Positions 50,117 to 58,722 of a stretch of 64,000 nucleotides of DNA are shown here, piece by piece. The stretch is from Halomonas sp. GD1P12. GTDB taxonomy: Bacteria; Pseudomonadota; Gammaproteobacteria; Pseudomonadales; Halomonadaceae. The notes under the pieces are model-generated. The model was not told where the DNA came from, searched no databases, and saw only the letters and a list, made by a program, of their open reading frames with translations. Where the stretch lies: positions 1,302,001 through 1,366,000 of the forward strand of contig NZ_CP107007.1 in NCBI RefSeq assembly GCF_025725645.1. Direction: 5' to 3'. How positions within the stretch are numbered: the first letter of the stretch is position 1; each line of letters starts with the position of its first letter. The position numbers were made by a program, and so were the translations under genes.

Positions 50117-50866
50117 ATGTTGGAAGTTACCGATTTACACGTCACCGTCGAAGGCAACGAAATCCTCAAGGGCCTGACGCTGACCATCAACGCCGGCGAA
50201 GTTCACGCCATTATGGGCCCCAATGGCGCCGGCAAGTCGACTCTATCGGCGGTCATCGCCGGTAAGGATGGCTATGAAGTGACCCAGGGCAGCATCACGT
50301 TCGAAGGCAAGGACGTGCTGGAGATGGAAATCGAAGAGCGCGCCCAGGCGGGCCTGCTGCTCGGTTTCCAGTACCCGGTCGAGATTCCGGGGGTCAAGAA
50401 CATCTATCTGCTGAAGTCGGCGCTCAATGCCCAGCGCGCTGCTCGCGGTGAAGGCGAAATGCCCGCGCCCGAGTTCATGAAGCTGGTTAAAGAGAAGCTT
50501 GGTTTCATGAAGATGGACGCAAGCTTTCTGCAGCGTGCGGTCAACGAAGGCTTCTCCGGCGGCGAGAAAAAGCGTAACGAGATCCTCCAGATGCTGGTAC
50601 TTCAGCCGAAACTGGCGATGCTCGACGAGATCGACTCAGGACTCGACATCGACGCCATGAAAGTCGTGGCCGACGGCGTCAACAGCCTGCGCGCCGAGGA
50701 TCGCGCCATTTTGCTGGTCACGCACTACCAGCGTCTTCTCGACTACATCGTGCCGGACAAGGTGCACGTGCTGGTCAATGGCCGCATCGTCAAGACCGGC
50801 GACGCCGAGCTTGCCAAATCCCTCGAGGCGAACGGATACGAAGGTATCGAGGAGTCCGTGGCATGA
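50117..50866 (+). CDS. sufC: Fe-S cluster assembly ATPase SufC
   Basis: A 249-residue soluble ABC-type ATPase that drives conformational change in the SufBC2D scaffold. It has Walker A GPNGAGKST, a Q-loop in LLLGFQYPVEIPG, the SufC-specific signature FSGGEKKRNEILQML and Walker B LAMLDEIDSGLDIDAM, followed by the switch His in LVTHYQRLLDYI. It is complete and normal in length. The start ATG follows GAAGGG by 9 bases. Its last codons overlap sufD (ATGA), indicating translational coupling. Confidence 0.97.
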   Translation: MLEVTDLHVTVEGNEILKGLTLTINAGEVHAIMGPNGAGKSTLSAVIAGKDGYEVTQGSITFEGKDVLEMEIEERAQAGLLLGFQYPVEIPGVKNIYLLKSALNAQRAARGEGEMPAPEFMKLVKEKLGFMKMDASFLQRAVNEGFSGGEKKRNEILQMLVLQPKLAMLDEIDSGLDIDAMKVVADGVNSLRAEDRAILLVTHYQRLLDYIVPDKVHVLVNGRIVKTGDAELAKSLEANGYEGIEESVA

Positions 50867-52203
50867 GCGATACCCAGACGTTTTTGGATACGCTAAAAAC
50901 GCGCAGCGTCAACTACAGCGGCGAGCCGAGCTGGATCGCCGCCCGCCGCCAGGCGGGCGCGGCCCGCTTCGAGGCGATGGGCTTTCCCACCCGCCGCGAC
51001 GAGGAGTGGAAGTACACCGACGTGCGCGCCATTGCTCAGGGCCACTTCAAACTTGCCGACGATGGCGAGTTCTCCCAGGCCCAGGCGGCAACGCTGACAC
51101 TGCCGGTCGAAGCGTATCGCCTTTCCTTCGTCGACGGCGTTTTCGCACCGAAGCTTTCCGATATCGATGCGCTGCCCCAGGGCGTTCAGGTGCTGCCGCT
51201 CTCGAAAGCCCTGGAAGAGAACCACGAAGCGGTCGGCGGGCCGCTTGGTCGGCTGACCAGCGTCGACTTCTCGGCGTTCGCCGCGCTCAACACGGCATTC
51301 ATGGAAGAGGGCGCGGTGGTACGCATCGCACCCAACACCGTGGTCGACAAGCCGATCGTTTTGCAGTTTCTCTCCCGCGAAGGTGAGGCGGTCATGTGCC
51401 ACCCGCGCATTCTCGTCGAGGCGGGCGGTCGCAGTGAAGCGACGGTGATCGAGCACTACGCCGGCGAAGCGAATGCCGCCAACTTCACCAACGTGGTGGC
51501 GGAGCTGATGCTCGATCGCGGCGCGATCCTGACCCACTACAAGCTTCAGGAAGCGCCGATCGGCGATTTCCACGTGGCGAGCATTCACGTGGAGCAAAGC
51601 CGCGACAGCGTCTACACCTCGTATAACCTGAACCTTGGCGGGGCGCTTGCGCGTAACGACATCATCGCTGATCTCAACGGCGAAAACGCTTATACCAACC
51701 TGTACGGGCTGTTCTTTGGCCAGGGTCGCCAGCACGTGGACAACCACACCAAGGTGAACCACAACGCGCCGCTGACGTTCTCCAACGAGAACTACAAGGG
51801 CATTCTCGGTGACCGCGCTCACGGCGTGTTCAACGGCCGCGTTTACGTCAAGCGCGACAGCCAGAAGATCGAAGGCTTTCAGAGCAACCAGAACCTGCTG
51901 CTCTCGGACCGTGCCCACATCGATGCCAAACCGGAGCTCGAGATCTACGCCGACGACGTCAAGTGCTCTCACGGCACCACGACCGGCCAGCTCGACGAAG
52001 AGGCGGTCTATGCGCTGCGCACCCGCGGTATCGACGAGGCCACCGCACGCGGTTTGCTGACGCTGGCTTTCGCCGGTGAGGTGCTCGAGCAGGTTACGCT
52101 CGATGAGATCAGCGAGCGCGTCGAGCTCGCCGTGGCGGGCAAACTGCCCGAGCGCTTCAACCTGGCGGGGCTGGTCGAGATCGCCGCCGCCCTCAACGAG
52201 TAA
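50863..52203 (+). CDS. sufD: Fe-S cluster assembly subunit SufD
   Basis: A 446-residue partner of SufB, sharing the beta-helix core. The N-terminal helical part has RRDEEWKYTDVRAIAQ, the core contains VHVEQSRDSVYTSYNLNLGG and NHNAPLTFSNENYKGIL, and the C-terminal SDRAHIDAKPELEIYADDVKCSHG is the SufD signature including the conserved His. It heterodimerises with SufB at this end. The ATG at 50863 overlaps the sufC stop by 4 bp, and sufS follows after 25 bp. Confidence 0.96.
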   Translation: MSDTQTFLDTLKTRSVNYSGEPSWIAARRQAGAARFEAMGFPTRRDEEWKYTDVRAIAQGHFKLADDGEFSQAQAATLTLPVEAYRLSFVDGVFAPKLSDIDALPQGVQVLPLSKALEENHEAVGGPLGRLTSVDFSAFAALNTAFMEEGAVVRIAPNTVVDKPIVLQFLSREGEAVMCHPRILVEAGGRSEATVIEHYAGEANAANFTNVVAELMLDRGAILTHYKLQEAPIGDFHVASIHVEQSRDSVYTSYNLNLGGALARNDIIADLNGENAYTNLYGLFFGQGRQHVDNHTKVNHNAPLTFSNENYKGILGDRAHGVFNGRVYVKRDSQKIEGFQSNQNLLLSDRAHIDAKPELEIYADDVKCSHGTTTGQLDEEAVYALRTRGIDEATARGLLTLAFAGEVLEQVTLDEISERVELAVAGKLPERFNLAGLVEIAAALNE

Positions 52204-52228
52204 GCGCTTAATCACCAAGGAGCGAGCC

Positions 52229-53494
52229 ATGCCTGACACCGCCATTGATGTGCGTCCTGCCGTCCAGGCGCCTTTCGATTTGAAGGCGCTGCGCGATGAG
52301 TTTCCGATACTCGCTCGCGAGGTTCACGGAAAGCCCCTGGTGTATCTGGATAACGCGGCGACCAGCCAAACGCCTTCGCGCGTGATCGACGTGTTCAACC
52401 ACTACTACACGCGTTACAACGCCAATATCCATCGCGGCCTGCATACGCTGGCCGACGAGGCGACGGCGGCGTTCGAAGGCACCCGTGCCCGGGTTCAGGC
52501 GTTTTTGAACGCCGAGGATTCGCGTCAGGTCATCTTTACCCGCGGCACCACCGAGGCGATCAACCTGGTGGCGCAGAGCTGGGGGCGCCAGAATCTGAGC
52601 GCCGGTGACGAGGTGCTGATCTCGATGCTGGAGCACCACTCCAACATCGTGCCCTGGCAGCTTCTGGCCGCCGAGCGTGGTTTTACCCTCAAGGTGATTC
52701 CGGTCGACGAGCGCGGCGCGCTCGATATCCGCGCTTACCGCGGGCTTCTGAACGAGCGCACCAAACTCGTGGCGGTGAACCACGTCTCCAACGCTCTGGG
52801 CACCATCAACCCCATCAAGGAGATGGCAAGGCTTGCCCACCAGCAGGGGGCGCTGATACTGGTCGACGGCGCCCAGGCCGCGCCGCACCAGAAGATCGAC
52901 GTGCAGGATCTGGACGCCGACTTCTACGCCTTCTCCGGGCACAAGGTATACGGGCCGACCGGCGCGGGCGTGCTCTACGGCAAGAAGGCGCTGCTCGATT
53001 CGATGCCGCCCTGGCAGGGCGGCGGCGAGATGATCAAGACCGTCTCGTTCGAGCCCTCTGGCACGACCTTCGCCGAGACGCCGCACAAGTTCGAGGCGGG
53101 CACGCCGGCAATTGCCGAGGTGATCGCCATGGGCGAAGCGCTTGGCTGGGTCGAAAGCGTGGGGATCGAGGCGATCGGTCAGTGGGAAAGCGCGCTTTTG
53201 GCCCACGCCACCGAGCGGGTAAGCCAGATCGATGGGCTCAACATCATCGGTACCGCACCGAACAAGGCCGGGGTGCTGTCGTTCGTCGTCGACGGCGCCC
53301 ATTCCCAGGATATCGGGCTTTTGATCGACCAGTTGGGCGTTGCCATTCGCACCGGCCACCACTGCGCGCAGCCGCTTTTACACCATTTCGGGGTCGAGGC
53401 GACGTGCCGCGCCTCCTTTGCGGCGTATAATACGCTCGAGGAGGTCGACACGTTCGTGGCGGCGCTCGAACGTGTCATTAAAATGGTGAGATAA
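52229..53494 (+). CDS. sufS: Cysteine desulfurase SufS
   Basis: A 421-residue PLP-dependent group II cysteine desulfurase that supplies persulfide sulfur to the SUF scaffold. The PLP Lys is K239 in SGHKVYGPTG. The catalytic Cys is C379 in RTGHHCAQP, and ATCRASFAAYNTLEEVD completes the C-terminal signature. The NAATSQTPSRV and RGTTEAINLVAQSWG cofactor motifs are intact. ATG 52229 follows AAGGAG by 8 bases and starts a normal-length protein; a longer in-frame extension runs inside sufD and is not used. No sufE or sufU sulfur acceptor is adjacent, so that partner must lie elsewhere. Confidence 0.96.
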   Translation: MPDTAIDVRPAVQAPFDLKALRDEFPILAREVHGKPLVYLDNAATSQTPSRVIDVFNHYYTRYNANIHRGLHTLADEATAAFEGTRARVQAFLNAEDSRQVIFTRGTTEAINLVAQSWGRQNLSAGDEVLISMLEHHSNIVPWQLLAAERGFTLKVIPVDERGALDIRAYRGLLNERTKLVAVNHVSNALGTINPIKEMARLAHQQGALILVDGAQAAPHQKIDVQDLDADFYAFSGHKVYGPTGAGVLYGKKALLDSMPPWQGGGEMIKTVSFEPSGTTFAETPHKFEAGTPAIAEVIAMGEALGWVESVGIEAIGQWESALLAHATERVSQIDGLNIIGTAPNKAGVLSFVVDGAHSQDIGLLIDQLGVAIRTGHHCAQPLLHHFGVEATCRASFAAYNTLEEVDTFVAALERVIKMVR

Positions 53495-53499
53495 CGCCT

Positions 53500-54069
53500 A
53501 TGGATATCGAGCAAATCGCAAGCCTGACCCGAGGCCAGAAATTGCCGCTGCAGCGTGATGTCGAGGCAATTGCCATTCCCTTTGGCACCACCCAGACGCT
53601 GGCCGAGGATAGCGAGGTCAGCGTCATGCAGGCCAAGGGCAGCACGGTCAGCGTGGGCTTCGAAGGGCGGCTCTACCTGATCGAGGGGCGCCACCTGGAC
53701 GCGCTGGGGCTCGAGTCCCTGCCCACACCGACACTCGATGAGTCGGCCTCCGAGGCGGAGATCGAGGCGTTCGTCTGGGATCAGCTCAAAACCTGCTTCG
53801 ACCCGGAGATTCCGGTCAACATCGTCGATCTGGGGCTGGTCTACGGCTGTCGCATCGACCGGCTGATCAGCGGCGAACGGATGGTGACCGTTCGCATGAC
53901 GCTGACCGCCCCTGGCTGTGGTATGGGCGAGGTGATCGCCGCCGACGCGCGCAGCAAGATCCTCGGCGCGCCGCAGATCTCGAAGGTGCATACCGAGATC
54001 GTCTTCAGCCCGCCCTGGAGTCGGGACATGATGAGCGACGAGGCCAAGCTTGAGCTCGGCATGTTCTAA
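53500..54069 (+). CDS. sufT: Putative Fe-S assembly protein SufT
   Basis: A 189-residue protein with a short N-terminal domain of about 95 residues and a C-terminal MIP18/DUF59 domain. The latter shows FDPEIPVNIVDLGLVYGCRI and the LTAPGCGMGEVIAADA segment with a conserved Cys, as in SufT proteins that help mature Fe-S enzymes under high demand. It starts 5 bp after the sufS stop and clearly belongs to the operon. The length matches the two-domain SufT class. Confidence 0.93.
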   Translation: MDIEQIASLTRGQKLPLQRDVEAIAIPFGTTQTLAEDSEVSVMQAKGSTVSVGFEGRLYLIEGRHLDALGLESLPTPTLDESASEAEIEAFVWDQLKTCFDPEIPVNIVDLGLVYGCRIDRLISGERMVTVRMTLTAPGCGMGEVIAADARSKILGAPQISKVHTEIVFSPPWSRDMMSDEAKLELGMF

Positions 54070-54090
54070 GGGCGGCCGGGGCGCTGCTGA

Positions 54091-54888
54091 ATGGCTAGTT
54101 TCGTGAAACGCACGATCAAGTGGCTACTGATATCGCTGGCAGCGCTTTTGCTGCTGGCGGCATTCGTGTTTATAGCCGGCAACGTTTGGGTGTTGGCCAG
54201 CACCGCCCGCTATATCGACCGGCCCGTGGCCCAGTGCCGTACAAGTGACGTGGCGGTGGTATTCGGCACCTCGAACTGGACTCGCAGCGGGCTTCGAAAC
54301 CCGCACTTCAACGCCCGCATGCGCACCTCCGCGGATTTGATCGCGCGCGAGCGCGTCAATCACCTGCTACTTTCCGGCGATAACCGCACCCAGGCCTATA
54401 ACGAGCCGCGAGCCATGTGGCGCGACCTTCACCGCCGCGGTGTACCGTCCACGCAGATGACGCTGGATTTCGCCGGCTTCAGTACCTACGACACCTTGGC
54501 GCGGGCGAAGGACGTCTTCCAGCTCAATGAGGCGGTGCTGGTGACCCAAAGCTGGCATCTGCCGCGGGCGGTTTACATCGGCCGGTCGCTGGGGATGGAG
54601 GTGACGGGGTGCGTGGCGGAGCAGCGCCGGGCGGCGGGGGAGTGGCGCTTGCGGCTTCGCGAAGTCGCCGCCCGAGTGGCTACCCTGGGCGATCTTTATC
54701 TTTGGAGGCGCGCGCCCCACTTTCTCGGCCCGGCGGAGCCCATCGAGGTGGGCCCCGGCGAGGCGCAAGAGGCCGGCTACGTACCGCTGGTCTACCGGCT
54801 GCCGGTCGTACTCTCTTTAAAGGACGCCGCGCTGGAAGAGGGCGATGCAACGCTCGAGCGCCAGGCACCGAAGAAGCCCGCTCGGTAA
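54091..54888 (+). CDS. sanA: SanA-like DUF218 envelope protein
   Basis: A 265-residue inner-membrane protein of the ElyC/SanA/YdcF (DUF218) family. One membrane helix lies at about residues 11-35 and the rest is periplasmic. VAVVFGTSNWTRSG, LLLSGDNRTQAYNEP, TLDFAGFSTYDTLARAKDVF, LVTQSWHLPRAVYIGRSLGM and the ending LGDLYLWRRAPHFLGP align with E. coli SanA, linked to vancomycin exclusion and envelope integrity. It has a C-terminal extension of about 45 residues. It begins 21 bp after sufT and may be read through from the suf operon, though a functional link is not evident. Confidence 0.87.
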   Translation: MASFVKRTIKWLLISLAALLLLAAFVFIAGNVWVLASTARYIDRPVAQCRTSDVAVVFGTSNWTRSGLRNPHFNARMRTSADLIARERVNHLLLSGDNRTQAYNEPRAMWRDLHRRGVPSTQMTLDFAGFSTYDTLARAKDVFQLNEAVLVTQSWHLPRAVYIGRSLGMEVTGCVAEQRRAAGEWRLRLREVAARVATLGDLYLWRRAPHFLGPAEPIEVGPGEAQEAGYVPLVYRLPVVLSLKDAALEEGDATLERQAPKKPAR

Positions 54889-54900
54889 ACGTTCAAAAGC

Positions 54901-55347
54901 TCAGCGTTTGGCGCGCTGCTTTTGCAGGCTGTAGAGCTCGCGAATCAGCTCGCGACACGCTTTCATCGCGGCATCGATCACCGGTTCGATCGGCTCGGGC
55001 AGCGGGTGGGTGAAGAGCGTGGAGAGCGCCTGCATCAGCACCCGCTCCTGCTCCAGCAGCTCGTTGATCAGCACTTGGCTGTCGTTACCCACGAAGCTTT
55101 TTAGCCGACTCCAAAGCCACAGAAAGTCGTCGCGTTCGACGTCGGCATCGCGAGGCAGCATCTTGAGATGGGTGCGCGCAAGCGACTGTAGCTGGCGCAT
55201 CTGTTTGAGCCTGGCGGCGTAGTACGGTTTGAGGCTGTCACGCAGCGAGGGACGCAGGCGTTCAAGGTTATCCTGGAAATAGTCAATACTGTCGGCCAGC
55301 GCTTCCAGCACGCTGTCCATCGCCACCTGGCGATTATCAAGAAACAT
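54901..55347 (-). CDS. Hypothetical helical protein, possibly ferritin-like (DUF2383-like)
   Basis: A 148-residue soluble, almost entirely helical protein. DNRQVAMDSVLEALADSIDYFQDNLERLRPSLRDSLKPYYAARLKQMRQL is followed by a second helical pair with INELLEQERVLMQALSTLF and KACRELIRELYSLQKQRAKR. This four-helix layout recalls the PA2169/DUF2383 group, but I cannot confirm the match and no metal ligand pattern is certain. The start ATG has AAGGAGGTAGACGC just upstream, a strong ribosome-binding site. It converges with sanA, leaving 12 bp between stops. Confidence 0.7.
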   Translation of the reverse strand: MFLDNRQVAMDSVLEALADSIDYFQDNLERLRPSLRDSLKPYYAARLKQMRQLQSLARTHLKMLPRDADVERDDFLWLWSRLKSFVGNDSQVLINELLEQERVLMQALSTLFTHPLPEPIEPVIDAAMKACRELIRELYSLQKQRAKR

Positions 55348-55383
55348 GAGCGTCTACCTCCTTCGGTGACGCAAATTGTGGCG

Positions 55384-55407
55384 GGGGTGGCCGGGATTTG
55401 CCACCCC
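55384..55407. terminator. Hairpin downstream of rimK
   Basis: A perfect 8-bp stem, GGGGTGGC and GCCACCCC, with an 8-base loop, about 30 bp past the rimK stop on the minus strand. There is no strong U-run, so it may be a weak terminator or mRNA 3' stabiliser. Confidence 0.45.
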
Positions 55408-55435
55408 TTGAGCGGATTATTTTAGCGGTTTTACC

Positions 55436-56344
55436 TTAACCTTTAGGCTTGGGCGGGGCCTTGCGCGATGGGGCCGCGTTTTTCTCGATCTGCTCGATGA
55501 TCAGCCCGGCGATGTCCTTGCCCGTCGCGGTTTCGATACCCTGAAGCCCGGGCGAGGAGTTGACCTCCATGATTACCGGGCCGTGGTTGGCGCGTAGAAG
55601 ATCCACCCCTGCGACCTGAAGTCCCATCGCCTTGGCGGCGCGGATCGCCGTCGAGCGCTCCTCCGGCGTAATACGGATGACGCTGGCGGTACCGCCACGG
55701 TGCAAATTGGAGCGAAACTCGCCTTCGGCGGCCTGGCGCTTCATCGCCGCCACCACCTTGTCGCCGATCACGAAGCAGCGAATGTCGGCGCCCTTGGCCT
55801 CCTTGATGTACTCCTGCACCATGATGTTGGCCTTCATGCCCATGAACGCCTGCACCACCGACTCCGCGGCCTGGTTGGTCTCGGCGAGCACCACGCCGAT
55901 TCCCTGGGTACCTTCGAGCAGCTTGATCACCAGCGGCGCGCCTTTCACCATGGTGATTAAATCGGGAATGTCATCCGGTGAATGGGCAAAGCCCGTGATC
56001 GGAAGCCCGAGCCCCTTGCGCGAGAGAAGCTGCAGCGAGCGCAGCTTGTCGCGCGAGCGGGTGATCGCCACCGAATCGTTGACCACGTAAGTACCCATCA
56101 TCTCGAACTGGCGCAGTACCGCGCAGCCGTAGAAGGTGACCGAGGCGCCGATACGCGGAATGACCGCGTCGAAACGCTCGATCTCGGCGCCCTTGTAGTG
56201 AATCGACGGGTGGTGGGCGGCGATGCTCATGTAGCAGCGCAGGGTATCGACCACGCGAGCCGTATGGCCACGGGCCTCGGCGGCCTCGATGAGCCGGCGC
56301 GTCGAGTAGAGGTTGCGGTTACGCGAAAGCAGGGCAATATGCAT
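55436..56344 (-). CDS. rimK: Ribosomal protein S6 glutamate ligase RimK
   Basis: A 302-residue ATP-grasp ligase that adds glutamates to the C-terminus of ribosomal protein S6, altering translation. The first residues [27 protein letters not shown] match Rim[27 protein letters not shown] begins the ATP-grasp domain, [18 protein letters not shown] the nucleotide-binding loop, and [26 protein letters not shown] carries the metal-binding Glu and Asn. The start ATG at 56344 is preceded by GGAGCC. It follows the RimB-like protease gene by 38 bp on the same strand, forming a rimB-rimK pair. Confidence 0.95.
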   Translation of the reverse strand: MHIALLSRNRNLYSTRRLIEAAEARGHTARVVDTLRCYMSIAAHHPSIHYKGAEIERFDAVIPRIGASVTFYGCAVLRQFEMMGTYVVNDSVAITRSRDKLRSLQLLSRKGLGLPITGFAHSPDDIPDLITMVKGAPLVIKLLEGTQGIGVVLAETNQAAESVVQAFMGMKANIMVQEYIKEAKGADIRCFVIGDKVVAAMKRQAAEGEFRSNLHRGGTASVIRITPEERSTAIRAAKAMGLQVAGVDLLRANHGPVIMEVNSSPGLQGIETATGKDIAGLIIEQIEKNAAPSRKAPPKPKG

Positions 56345-56382
56345 ACAGGGCTCCGGTTCGGATCACGATAAGAGGTGCAGGT

Positions 56383-56829
56383 TTAGGGTTCGCCGTGCAA
56401 AAAAGCGGCGCCCGGCGCGACCAGCAGGCGGCGCATGGCGCGACGACCCAGCAGCATCGGATGGCGCATATTGCTGCGGTCGGTGAGCGTTAGCTCGACG
56501 GGGAAATTGAGCTCGCCCAGTATCACTGGCGTGCGAATCACGTAGCGCCACTCGCTGTGGCCGTTGGAGCTGGTGACGCGGCGCCGGTCATGCAAATGGA
56601 GCGTATAGCGGTGCGAGGGCGTGGCGGGCCCGCCGCTATGGGTAACAAAGCTGATCCAGAGCTGGCCGTGTTCGTCCTCTTCGGTCGTGATCTCCTCGGC
56701 GTGAAGCGCCGAGGTGCGCGCGCCGGTATCGGCCTTGCAGCAAAGATGCAGGCCAAGTTCCGGCAGGGTCACCATTTCGCGACGCCCGATGACGGCTTTC
56801 GCCTGATAAGGTAGTTCCTTCACGATCAC
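56383..56829 (-). CDS. RimB-like retropepsin-type protease (PF05618)
   Basis: A 148-residue protein of the ATP-dependent zinc protease/RimB family, now regarded as retropepsin-like aspartic proteases. The catalytic-type motif KADTGARTSALHA contains Asp-Thr-Gly, and IGRREMVTLPELGL and SNMRHPMLLGRRAMRRLLVAPG frame the fold. In Pseudomonas the rimABK operon uses such a protease together with RimK and a c-di-GMP phosphodiesterase (RimA) to tune S6 glutamylation. Only B and K are present here. The start ATG has AGGAGTGATCGTG ahead of it. Confidence 0.88.
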   Translation of the reverse strand: MIVKELPYQAKAVIGRREMVTLPELGLHLCCKADTGARTSALHAEEITTEEDEHGQLWISFVTHSGGPATPSHRYTLHLHDRRRVTSSNGHSEWRYVIRTPVILGELNFPVELTLTDRSNMRHPMLLGRRAMRRLLVAPGAAFLHGEP

Positions 56830-56920
56830 TCCTTGCGCGCCCGGGTCGAAGGCCCGGGCCGAATTCCAGATAAGGCCCGGGTATCGCTACGAAAACGGAT
56901 TGGCTTCAACCACCGGCTTG

Positions 56921-56976
56921 ATTAACGGCTGACTTTATTAACGACTGACTTTATTTATGACTGGTTTCATTAACGT
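56921..56976. repeat. Three 16-bp tandem units after DUF3549 gene
   Basis: ATTAACGGCTGACTTT, ATTAACGACTGACTTT and ATTTATGACTGGTTTC follow each other, then a partial ATTAACGTTA that contains the TAA of the minus-strand DUF3549 gene. The unit thus duplicates the stop-codon region outward. Confidence 0.82.
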
Positions 56977-58010
56977 TAGTGGCGCGGGGCCAACTTCGCC
57001 AGCCGCGATTGTACGGCGCTGCCCTCGGGGGCATCGCGCAGCGTCATGAGGACCAGAAGCCGCAGCCGCGGAACCAGCGCGATATCGCGCACCGCGGTGT
57101 TGAAGTCGGTGTCGTCGCGCGCCGCCAGGCGGTGCAGAAACAGCGGTAGCCGCTCGGCGTCTTCTAGCCACTCCCAGCCGCGCCCGGCGATCGCCGCCAG
57201 TACGTCCGGCCCGCACGCCGCTGAGTCCTCGAGCAGCGCCAGATACCAACGCCCTACGGCCGCGCTTTCACTGGCGCCCACCGCGCGTACGCAGGCGCAC
57301 AGCGTTTCGATATCGCCTTCGCTTGCGGCAAGCTCGCCGCGCTCGATCAGTGCCATTACCAGCCGCTCGTCGAGCGCGCAGTGTTCCAAACACTGACAGA
57401 GTGGGCGAATCACATCGCGCTCAAACTGGTTTGCCGTAATCGAATCGGCCAGGCGTTGCTGGGTGAGCGCGTCGCTGCGCACAGTGTAGTCGGCAATACC
57501 CTGAAGGCCCAATGCCTGCCAGTCGATGGTCTGCTGACCGCTCAGGTAAGCCTCCACCGGCTCGAAGTGCTGGCTGGCGGGAAGATGCTGGTCGAAGGTG
57601 GCGCGAGCGTTGAGCATGGCCTGAAACGGCAGGCTCGGGGTGAAGGCCAGGGGGTTGTCCTGCATGAAGTGCTCACTGCTCGCCTCATTCTGACCAACGT
57701 TTGCCACGTTACGCCCCAGGGTTTCCACCAGGCGGTTCAAAAAGCCGTCGCGGGAAGCCGGCGACAGCATGCCCTGTTCGTCGAGGGCAAAGGCGAGAAA
57801 CCAGATCGCGGGCTCGGCCATGTCGCCGATGCGAAACGCGACGGCCACGCGCGCCTGCCCCTGCCAGGGCATGGGCCAAGCCGTCTCACCGCGCTCGAAG
57901 GCGGCCAGCGTCTCTCGCGGGCACGGGGTGACGCGTCGGCCCATATGGTAAATGGCCACCTCGGCGCCGCTTCGCTTAAAGAACTCGTCCAGGGTATTCA
58001 GTGCTTGCAT
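56976..58010 (-). CDS. DUF3549-family protein
   Basis: A 344-residue soluble protein of the DUF3549 family of gammaproteobacteria. TLDEFFKRSGAEVAIYHMGRRVTPCPRETLAAFERGETAWP and the following WQGQARVAVAFR are the recognisable N-terminal part. The C-terminal 150 residues are helical, with ALIERGELAASEGDIETLCACVRAVG and WEWLEDAERLPLFLHRLAARDD. No enzyme motif is visible and function is unknown. The start ATG at 58010 follows AAAGGA. It is divergent from the YqcC-like gene across about 290 bp that contain two DnaA-box-like sites. Confidence 0.83.
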   Translation of the reverse strand: MQALNTLDEFFKRSGAEVAIYHMGRRVTPCPRETLAAFERGETAWPMPWQGQARVAVAFRIGDMAEPAIWFLAFALDEQGMLSPASRDGFLNRLVETLGRNVANVGQNEASSEHFMQDNPLAFTPSLPFQAMLNARATFDQHLPASQHFEPVEAYLSGQQTIDWQALGLQGIADYTVRSDALTQQRLADSITANQFERDVIRPLCQCLEHCALDERLVMALIERGELAASEGDIETLCACVRAVGASESAAVGRWYLALLEDSAACGPDVLAAIAGRGWEWLEDAERLPLFLHRLAARDDTDFNTAVRDIALVPRLRLLVLMTLRDAPEGSAVQSRLAKLAPRH

Positions 58011-58159
58011 GTGATCCTTTCCTTTCGCGAACGGGCACTCTACCTTGAGCCGCTCCCGGTGTCAGCCGGAGTTTGCGCGCTGACGCCTCTTGATGATCAA
58101 AAATTGAACAACTTGACCCAGGGCCCATCGCCGTAAGCGTCTCGTCACCTTTCCATAGT

Positions 58160-58202
58160 TTATCCACAGCCTCTTGCAGGTTTTCTGTGAATCCGTGGAT
58201 AA
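58160..58202. promoter_or_regulatory. Pair of inverted DnaA-box-like sites
   Basis: TTATCCACA at 58160-58168 is a perfect DnaA box. A second, TTATCCACG, lies on the opposite strand at 58194-58202, 25 bp away. They sit between two divergent genes, with no dnaA, dnaN or other origin genes nearby. They could mark DnaA-controlled expression or titration. Confidence 0.5.
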
Positions 58203-58298
58203 CCGTAAAAGTGGCGGCAAAGCGATGCGCGCCCTCATGGCAACGCGGGCGCGAAAAGGCGATAATGGCACGTTCATGCACCGACTCCCCAGGAGCTT

Positions 58299-58631
58299 AT
58301 GAGCGTACATCCATCGCTTCACCAGTCGCTGCGCGAGCTCGAAGCCGCGATGAAGGCGGCCGGCCTCTGGCGTATGCCCACCCCGGATGCCCCGGCGTTC
58401 GAGAGCCGTCAGCCATTTTGCGTCGATACCATGTCGCTGCCGCAGTGGCTGCGCTTCGTCTTCATCGCAAGACTCGACGCGCTGGTCGAGGCCAAGGCGC
58501 GAATGCCGGCAAAGTGCGAGGTCGCCCCGGCGGTCGCCGCCTATCTTCAGCAGGAGAAGGTGCGCGCAAGCGATCAACTGCTGGTCGTTCAGGCCGTCGA
58601 GCGCGTCGACAAGGTCGTGACCGAAGGCTAG
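58299..58631 (+). CDS. YqcC-family protein (DUF446)
   Basis: A 110-residue small soluble protein matching the YqcC/DUF446 family. LHQSLRELEAAMKAAGLWR and FCVDTMSLPQWLRFVFIARLDALVEAKARMP are the diagnostic helical segments. The function is unknown; in enterobacteria the gene is adjacent to truC. The start ATG follows AGGAGC by 5 bases. A bidirectional terminator 35 bp downstream separates it from ompW. Confidence 0.87.
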   Translation: MSVHPSLHQSLRELEAAMKAAGLWRMPTPDAPAFESRQPFCVDTMSLPQWLRFVFIARLDALVEAKARMPAKCEVAPAVAAYLQQEKVRASDQLLVVQAVERVDKVVTEG

Positions 58632-58665
58632 AAATGCCGCTTACCTGTTAAGCACTGGCATGCCA

Positions 58666-58697
58666 AAAGCCCGGCGTCGAGCGTCGGGCTTTCTTTT
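58666..58697. terminator. Bidirectional terminator between yqcC-like and ompW genes
   Basis: AAAGCCCG pairs with CGGGCTTT, with inner pairing GCG/CGT-like bases, followed by TTCTTTTT on the plus strand and A-rich sequence on the left. Confidence 0.85.
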
Positions 58698-58722
58698 TGC
58701 AAGCGTTTGAACGATCCATGGG

